Assembly (NCBI GenBank): GCA_009760855.2
Contig: WPIO01000008.1
Span: forward strand, 10,085,001 to 10,149,000
DNA: 64,000 nucleotides
Direction of reading: 5' to 3'
DNA from: Cristatella mucedo
Lineage: Eukaryota > Bryozoa > Phylactolaemata > Cristatellidae
Shown: piece by piece, positions 50,701 to 60,400 of the stretch
Layout: each line of letters opens with the position of its first letter
Numbering within the stretch: position 1 is the stretch's first letter
Translations under genes and position numbers: made by a program
Notes under the pieces: generated by a model
Seen by the model: the letters and a program-made list of their open reading frames with translations, nothing else
Told to the model about the DNA's origin: nothing
Database searches by the model: none

Positions 50701-53700
50701 AGGAGTTGAGAGAATTCGACTTGCTGGAGGGATCAAAGCAAAGGTACAAATGAGTGTGATCTGTATAGAAGTGAAAGCCTAGATTATGCTTTGCAATCAC
50801 ATCGGTAAGAGGGAGAGTATAAACCGTGAAAAGAACGGGACCAAGCATTAAGCCCTGAAGTAACCCATATTTCAGAGGTTCCTTGGATGATCTTTGCGCA
50901 TTCACACCAATAATTTGGAGTCTCCACTGAGACAGGACCTGAACCATTGCAATGCAGTGCCAGTGATGCCCAGGCGAGATGAGAGGTACTCAAGAAGGAG
51001 TTGGTAATCGATGGCATCAAGGCTGCCGAAAGATCGAGCAAAACAAGCAGAGATAGTCTACCCAAGTCTGCATTCCTAAGTAGGTCGTTGCACACCCGAA
51101 GCAATACTGACTCTGTGGAGTGATTAGCTCTGAAGTCAGACTGGAACTTACTAGCAAGGTTTGAAGTTTTAATAAATGTGTTCAGCTGGTCTGCCACGAC
51201 TCATTCCAGTTTGACAGGAATGGTAGAAGGGAGACTAGGCAGAAGTTGCCTAAGTTCTCTTGGACTAGTGTTGCTTTCTTGAGTAATGGCCTGACTACAG
51301 CCTTTTTGTGAGGTGCTGGGACATGACCTGAAGCTAATGACATATTAGTGATGTTAGTTATGCATGGCAGCAGCAGATCAATGCATCGTAGAAGCAGGGA
51401 AATGGGAATAGGATCCAGTAGACTAGTTGTCTTCTTTAATTGGGGTATGAACTTCAGAACGAGGTCATAAGTGACCTTTAATGTAGACATTGTGGTGCTG
51501 CAAGGAATTGAGAGACAGCATTCCAGGGGGATGCTGTCATCCCTGATCTTGTCTATCTTCTGGACAAAGAAGAAGCTAGAGAAGCGATCAGCTAGATCAT
51601 CACATGGATCATTTTGTAAGGAGCTAGCATGGGAGCGATTGAGGAGATGGTTGATCGTCGACGTCGGCATTTTTGGATTGTGCATTTGTGATTCAACAAT
51701 GTTTGTATAGAAAGCTAGATTTGCCCTCTGCTATGATCGATTGGTACGATCTACAGTAGTCCTCGTATGCCTGTCGATGGACAGTCAGTCCTGATCTTTT
51801 GTATGTTTTTTCAAGCTTGCACTTAGTAGACCTAGATAGTTTAATGTATGTGGTAAACCATAGGCCGTCTGGGCAAGGGTGCACAGTGGGCTTAGTCAGA
51901 GGTGCAAACTTGTCGAGCGTGTCAGCTAGTTTTGTGTTGCAGCAATCTACTAATGATGACAGGTCGGAAGGGGAACTGAGCAGCAGAGGCGAGGCAGATA
52001 TTCTCACACGAACAGCATCGATGTCAAGGGTCTTTAAGTTTCGCGATTCACACGTGAATTTAGTGGAGGAGGGCACACATTGTGGACTAAATGAGATCTG
52101 CAGTTTGGTCAGATAAGCAGGATTTGGTAGTAATTGCTGATGACAAAGTGTATGTGTATGAGACGATTTGGTCGAGTGTGTGACCCTTGATGTGAGTAGG
52201 GCTATTCACACGAGTCACAAGAGACAATGAGTCAGTCAATGCACAAAATTCAGTGCTGAAGACATCAAATAAGTTATCAAAGTGAATGTTGAAATCACAA
52301 ATAACGAGGAAGGATCGATTTCTCGCACACAGAATCGAAATGAGATAGGAGAAATCTGAGATAAAGGAGGACTTGGTACCTGGTGGGAAATAGACTACTG
52401 CCACCATCAGTAGCTTGTTGCCGGGTGAAATCAAGACAATCGATTCGAAAGACTGCTTCGAGGGTACTGCAAATGGCTTGAAGTCAAACTTCGAGGGAAT
52501 GGTAATAGCAACTCCACCTCCAGTTTTGACTGATCTGGGGGTGTGAAAGAATGAAAAAATTGTCGGGGTAACATCTTTAGTTGTCGGGCAGTTTACTGAT
52601 TTTAGCCAAGTTTCAGTCAAGGCGAGCAGGTCGAGATCATTTTCAGAAATAAGGTTGCTTATTCCTAGAGGTTTATTGCACATTGAGCGAAGATTCCAAA
52701 GACAAGCGTTAAGTTGGGCCGCCGGAGTTATAATAAGCCGGATGACCTACTAAGTTAGTGAGATTACCAGTGCCACTTGTGGGGGAGCATGCTGAGCAGT
52801 TCGAGACAATGCTAGGGATACCAAACAAGCGGGTACTCAGCTCGAAGTTCCCACTAAACGAGCGCCGTCTAAGCTGGTGGCTCCGGCTACCACGGCGGCT
52901 CAAGGGTGCTTTTCTTTTGTTAGTGCATAATTCACGAATCTTAGCAACAACAGTAACATCCAGGAATGCATTTGAGCTACGATGACGAAGCAATAATAGG
53001 TGCGCACGACTATAACTAGCATGCAGGTTACTGGGATGGAGCACAACAGTAGATGTGGTGGCCGCTGCTGCCACCGGCTTCACGGTGAGTCGGAAGCATC
53101 TGCTCAGCAGCAGAATCCGTTGCAGCGAGCATGCGGGTCTTTCACCACTAAACCTAAGAGTCCGTCTGCTCATCACCGCGAGGTCAGTGACAAAGCCAAG
53201 CTCACGAGCAGGCTGCATACACTTGCAACTCCACCAGCAGTTTACCTTTTTCTATAGACATCCATCTTCAATCGATCCACGTCCTTCGACGAGTCTTTGA
53301 TTTGCTGAAAATTATGCAACATGACTCATGCGTTTTTGCCAGCCAGGCAGCAGCGAATGCTGGTGAGCTACAGCCCAGGTGGTAAGGTGCTCAGGACTAA
53401 GATCGTGGGTTCGAATCCTACAGTGGGCGATCCTTTATGGCAAATTGCAGGCGATGGCGACAGCCACTAAGGGTCTTCTGCTGCTATAGAAATGAGGCTG
53501 TAAAGTCAGCAAACATTTTTTTATGATGAGGTAATCAACGTTAGGGTGAAGGTAATTTTCAACAAGAGAAATATCACCTTGTGGCCCTCCAATTAAGCTT
53601 TCTAATAAGAGCACCCAAAAAGATTCTGTCGAAATATGAGCACACTTGACCAATGTATAAAGACAGCTCAACGATCAGCCGGCGACTGCACAGATTCAAT

Positions 53701-54149
53701 GACTGGCAAGGCAAAATGAGAACCAGGAAACGTCTATACATGATTCACACTCTGGCATAACTAAACACTTACTTCACTCACTGCTAATTCTCCTCTTCAT
53801 CTAGTCTTGTTGCTACATCAAAACTACTGATTGTAACCAATAACCTTTAACCAGGTTCGTTTTACTTGTTTCTATTTTCATTTAAGAAATGCTACATGCA
53901 TCATAGGTAACTAGATGGCAAATGAGCCTTTGTGTGTGTGCTTGTTGATACTGACTGTACTGAGTGCGCGTAAGCATCCATGGTGAACTCTTGGCCATTT
54001 TCCAAGTCAAACTTCAAAACTAAAGAAAACCTTTTGATAATCATCACCTACTACAGTCGTAGGTATGAGATAGTAAGAGCTCTCAAACACGAGTTGAATG
54101 GGTGTATGAAGAATGGCATCCACTAAGGACGAATAAAGGGCACAGTCCA

Positions 54150-54245
<96 letters not shown>

Positions 54246-55880
54246 ACGAATGCATGCACATGCATATATGTGAGAGAGATTTTGTCTGAACATCTGGTGG
54301 TCTAGTCAATATTGCTCATGCTAATAGAGCTTCAATAAAAAGACAAAATAATTCTTGTTAGTCTAGCTTTAAAAGGAAAGCTACGGTCATTGGCAGGAAT
54401 GGGCTCGGAACTAATCATCTAAGGTGAACAGCTGTGCTGGGAGGAAGGAGCAAATGCTGAATCAACAAACAACTGGAATAGATATCGACAGATAACACAA
54501 CAGCTGAACTTATTTCATCTGATCCTGGGAGTATGGCAAGGTAGTAAGCAGCAATGACCGTACCTCAGCATTGTGACCTTGACCTAATTAGAGACAATTT
54601 CCAGACTTAGATCTTCACAGGGACATTGATGGGCACATCTACCCATTTTACCCTTAGTAGCAACCGGTTGTAAAACCGGTCGGCTCAACCTGCAACTCGG
54701 CATTGCAGATTCATAGCAATGGCGGTTGCAGTGCAGGCGGTTAGCAAATGGCCCCACTTGGCTTTCTATGAAAGCTAGAGTGTCCGTAGCAAGCTAAAAG
54801 AGACCATGCCCACTAGACGTTGGCTCACTGGTAACGAGTTGCAGAGACTGGTGAATATGGATTCACCATATCAAAAATGGGGGAGCAAACATGAAGAAAC
54901 GTAAAAGGGAAAACATTCCACGATACCTACCTTTTGAAGACGGTTCAATTTTGAAGCAGAAGACTGTGCGATTTGGGACAGCTGCACAGCAGCTACAATT
55001 CTCTATCGCACAGGAGGCAACACAGACCAGTACTTGGACATGGCTAAAATGTCATCATTCCGAACATGATGTCCATCAGAGGGGTGGATGTTATCTGGCA
55101 ATAGGATGCCGATCCAAAGCACGTTGTACGTTCAGTGAGATAACTTTCTTAGTCACTATCAGAGATCACTGATATCTTCTGCTAGCTGTATTACATTTTC
55201 TGAGCAGGAGCCCTGATTTGAGACCCCATTGAAAAACCGCCTGTATGGTTTAAATAAAAGGGTACAGAGAGCATCCCATCATCGACTAGTTTGTGTCATT
55301 TCAAGAGAAAAGCACGGTTTCAGTCACTTCTAGCAAGAAAGAAATCGATCTGGAATTGTGCAGTACGATGACAGCATCATTACAAGTCATTTAGTTATTC
55401 AAATTTGAAGTGTAACACGGTTAGCTAGGAATCTTCGAATTTAGGTGCATGCAAAATAATGCACCCTGACAGCAACACTGGATATTATACCGGTCACGAG
55501 TGATCTACTTTCAGGTTAGCATGGCAGCTAGTGAAGACTCTAGACGGTACCTACATATATTTATACACATGTATATTATTTAATTTTCCAACCTTTACTA
55601 TACTGTTTGCACACTTTGCTATATTCAAACCTTTTAATTCTCAAACCTGTACTGTACTTATTGCAGAGAAAATTAGGGGGCGTGACTTTCAAAAATCAAT
55701 TTTTAATTTGTCCGACTCCTGCATTAACATGCACGATTGCGCTGTTTGTGAATAAGCAAGAAAATGCTAGCAACAGCACAAGGGCCAATGCTGCAGCACC
55801 GCCAAGAGGCTGGTCAGCACCGGCGGTGGCAGCAGCAGCAGCCCAGTGGCCATAGCAGAAGCAGTGGGGGTCATTAACAG

Positions 55881-55972
<92 letters not shown>

Positions 55973-57423
55973 GCAGGCAGACAGCCAAGGCTGAGAGCAG
56001 TGGGTGGGTAGGTGGGAGGGTGGGAGGGGTGCGCCTTGAACTCACCTGTTCGTGCTGCTGCTTGGTGCTGACGGCCTGAGCGAGCTGCTTTTCCAGCTCG
56101 GCGACACGCTGCCGGGACGCTTTCAGGCGGCCGCTCAGCTCCTCCAGCTCATCTACAGTGGCGGTGGCAGCCACTGCAGCAGCAGCTCAGACGGGGGGGG
56201 GGTGGGGCAGGAGGGACAGACGACGAGCAGGCGTGGGGCACGGCATGGCAAGAGCGAGCAGGAGGCCACAGCAGTGGCCGAGGCACTTGCCAGTAGCGCG
56301 ACTATTGCGTACTACTCAATGGATTCTATCCAAGCTTACCTGGCTGCAGCCAGAGGACATAGCAAACCAGAGCAAGGGTGGCAGACGAGTAAGGCTTGCA
56401 CTGCGCCCCCATCCTACGGGTACCCAGTGCACAGCAGCAGCAGGGCCAAGACAGGTGGCCACTGGCATTGAAATCGCTTGCGCGTGGCCCAGGGCAGCTC
56501 GAGCACTGGGTGCTGGCAGGCTAAGTATGACTGCTGCATACCAGCAATCTCTAGATAGCAGGGAGGGCACCGCAGCCAGAAGAAACTATAGGGGAGTCAC
56601 ACACACATGCACACCAATTTGCTAGCTTGCAGAAGACATGCCCTCCCTGCTACTGCTGCATATGGGTCAGAGAACGTGTCCCGAGCCACGTGGCAGCAGT
56701 GCATCTATACACGGCCTGTTTAGGCTAGCCCTGCAGCAGATAGCAATTGCATAATTGGGGGGGGGGGTTCAGGCCTTTCTCAGAAGAGACAGCAGCAGCA
56801 GACGACAGTATTAAGTTAACTGTCTGACCTGGGTGTCAAGAGGGAAGGAAAACTAAGCAGTGCACTGTACAGGCCATCGTTGACCAAATATAGCTATGAG
56901 TCGCTATCAAAAACGTGACTGCCCAGAACCCTGCACGGCACTCGACTGCTCAGACGCAGAGAAGAGAAGACCATGAAGAAACAATGAGCGGTCGTGCCAA
57001 TTGTCACGGCGTCAGCAGGGGTGCCGCCATGGCACTTGGCTATGTGTAGAATATTTCTTTTGCATGACACTACGACAGTCAGTCGGTTCCTGATCCACCC
57101 AGGCTAGCGGGTAGGAACAAGAGGAGGAAAAAGAAAGAGCTGTGCGCCAGCTGCAAGCGGCAGACTCTGCCAGAGTGCCTGACGCATGGACCGATTCTCT
57201 TCCTCCTCCTCAGTTTTCTCTCATGTGCTCTAAAGATGAGAGCATGCGCAGGCAGAACTGGCTAGCACCACATCACCCCCCATTCCCGTACTGGCGGGCT
57301 GGACAGAGGAGTGGGATGGTAGAGCCGAGGCAGGAGAGGAGTGAGACAGCACAGCACGGGGGTGGGGTGGGAGGGCAAGAGCATGCAAGCCTGCAGAGCA
57401 AACAGCATGACCGACGAAAGAGC

Positions 57424-57467
<44 letters not shown>

Positions 57468-60400
57468 GAGAAAGGACGCACATCTTCACTCACTGCCTAG
57501 TCTGGTACTACACTAAAGTGGGTAGATAACTGAGCATGCATTTTGTGGCTTTGTGGGCACGCAGCAGCAAGGCTCTCTTTGTTTCACGCCCCCACAGCAC
57601 CAAGATCACGCCCCACAGCACCAAGACATAACAGCAAGCATACTCAGTAATACAACTACTCATCGCACTCATAAACCCTTCCTCCTTAACGCCCCCAAGC
57701 CTCCCTCCTCAGGTCTATATCGCTGACCAGATGCATCAGGCTAAGCATGTGGTCGCACATGTAAATAACGACCGGAACTTAACAATAAAATGGCAAAAAG
57801 AAATGTCTTGCCATGCGTTTGTCCAAATGCTATCTAACTAGCTTTCTGATCAAGGAGTCATACGAACCGATTCATATTGTCCTAGCATTAATCACGCCGA
57901 AAAAAAAGTTGCTATCAACTTGCAGCTTTGGCCGAGAAGCATTAAGACGAAGCAAGACAAATGCTTGAGCAGAGCAGCAAGGTACAGACCCACACTGCCA
58001 GGCAACAGCAGTGAGCAGGGTCCGGCAAACGAGACACTGATGCATTCGGCAAGCGAAATTGAACATACGTGCACGTGTCAGCTGGCACGGGTCACACCTG
58101 GCACACCCACCCCTCCATTATCGGCCCCAGAAAGAGTGAGCCAGGAAGCAAGTCGCACGCCTGTTCCGCACTCTACAGTATACGATTGTCCTCCTTGGAT
58201 CAGGCCGAGGTCTGGCTCACCTAGACCTGATCTTAAGAGAGCCTCTGCCTGAAGACGAGGCTTTTGCATCTGCCAAAATCACAGCCATAACGGAATGGAC
58301 GATGTGAGGCAGGCTCGGCCGGTGCATCCTGCCCGGACTGCGCCTAGCTGGCACGACTTGCAAGATCACAGAGGTGTACCCAGTGCACTCGGCAGTAGCA
58401 AGCGGCTGATTCAACAGCCTCGGTCACACGTAGGCGACAGACGAGCCTTGGAGGCATTCATCCGCTTTCAGCAGGCAACACAAGAGTTGCCTGCGGCAGG
58501 ACTCGAACCTTAGAACCGGTAGCACCAGCACCAACACGGACTTTTGCGGGCCGTTGCAGCAAACGATGGCTGCGGCCCAACAAGGAGGCCAAGAAGGATG
58601 GGCAGAGGGGGGGCAGGCCACTGGCTACCGTCAGGAGTGTAGGCGATGGGCTTCGGCAGGTGCAGCGGCAGCAGCCGCTGCAATGGAGGGCTCGGCTCAC
58701 CGGACTTCTGCTGCAGCTGGCGCTGCGACTGGTTGGTGGACTTCTGCAGCGCCTGCTTCTCTTCCACCAGTATGCCTATCGTCTGTATGTGCACCTGCAG
58801 CTGCTCCTTGGCGTGCTGCAGCTCGCGCACGTAGCGAGCGCTCTGCGCGTCCCGTTCCTCCTCCAGGCGGCGCTGCAGCTCCTCGTTGTGCCGCTGCTGC
58901 AACAGCGGCCGGCGGAGCGCACCCCTTGTGACGAGCTTGCCGAATCAGCTCGATTGCTTTTCACGCCAGCCAGCCAGCCAGCCAGCCTCGGCTAGCCAGA
59001 CCAGCAGCACTGAGCGGCAGGACAGAACCAGTCGCGCGTGCTCGGCTAGGGGGCGGCGCGGCAGGAGCACGGCGCACTGCCACCTCTGTCCTTGGCTCCT
59101 GCTGCTAGCCCCCCCCCCCCCCCGGCAGGCTACGGAAAGAAAGATGCGAGTGTCTTTCGATGGGACCGATGGGAACGACAAGAACGTGACAATCAGCCAC
59201 CGCTAGCCTGCAACGGAGCACTACCGGTTGGATGGTGCATCAACAGAAAGCCACCTGCCATGGCCAGAAATGCCTTGCTTGGGAAGCGAGCTGCAGCGGA
59301 GTACTAATGAAGCCGAAAATAAACACCATGAGATCTTGGCAAGATACAGCCCCCCAGGGATTAGGAGGCAAGCGACCGGACAGACGAGGACGCTAACAGA
59401 GGTAATAACCTACTCGAGCGTTCCGCCCTCATTTCTGCATCTGCGGACCACTACCAGTCGTGGCCAGAGAGGACAAATCCAATCCACGCAGGAGATGCCC
59501 TGCTCCAATCCCCTCCCCCCCACAGGTGTCCAGGTGTGGCAGCTCACAGGTGGGTAGCCTCGCACGCACGAGCACACAAACGAGCGTGAGAAAGGAAAGC
59601 AGCAGCTGCTAATAATATAATAAGAATAATAAAGCACTTGATAAAATGCCCTCCGAGAACTCAATCTCTTTCTAGGCGCTTTACATTTGCTGCAAAAGAA
59701 ACACGATCGAATGGTGAGTGGTATCATGCCTGATAAACAACATGAATAACATGGTTAGGGGTGCCATGCACAGGGTCAGCATGCAAGTGTGGTTAATGGC
59801 AGCGTGCAACAGTGTCAGCACGTATAAGCACATGAAGGACGAATCACAGGGACCCACTAAATGCTGTCCTAAATAGGTGCGTTTTAAAAACTGCTGCCGA
59901 CAATTGGAGGAAGCAGGACAGGAGATGAGCACTGGGATCATGCAAGTGAATTCCACTGGTTAGGTAGGACCGGCAGGGAAAAAGCTTCTCCGTCACCGAA
60001 GGTCTTCCAGAAGGGGACAGCTCATCATCCATACACTGTATTGAGTGGCGACAACGAATCCAAAGCAAGCCCTGGAAGGCGGCGCCACCGCAACATGGTC
60101 CCGCTGTGTTTGCCGAGCGCAGACGTGCCAAGCTGCATGCAGATAGAGCGCCCTGGCGCCCGAATGACGGCGTCGAACGGTGCAACCACCCCTTCGGCAT
60201 CGAAAGTCCGCACTGGCATTCCTCCTCTGCCTTCCTCCCCCCAGAGAGTCAGAGCACGCCGGAAGTTGGGCAGGCACAGGCGCACGAGGCAGGCAAGAGG
60301 TCGCAGGAGTATGAGTCGGTGGGGGCAGGCGCCAGGCGTCGAATTCACGGCCCTTTACCAACTCGGAGTTACGCTTCTCGAACTGCAGCGAGGCCTCCTT

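Noticed and set aside
54007-54309. 100-codon minus-strand ORF with a Cys-Val repeat
   Set aside because: Translation of the CA microsatellite.
55767-56174. 135-codon minus-strand ORF with a poly-Cys run
   Set aside because: The Cys run is the CTG repeat in an intron; only the N-terminal third is GOLGA2 exon 5.
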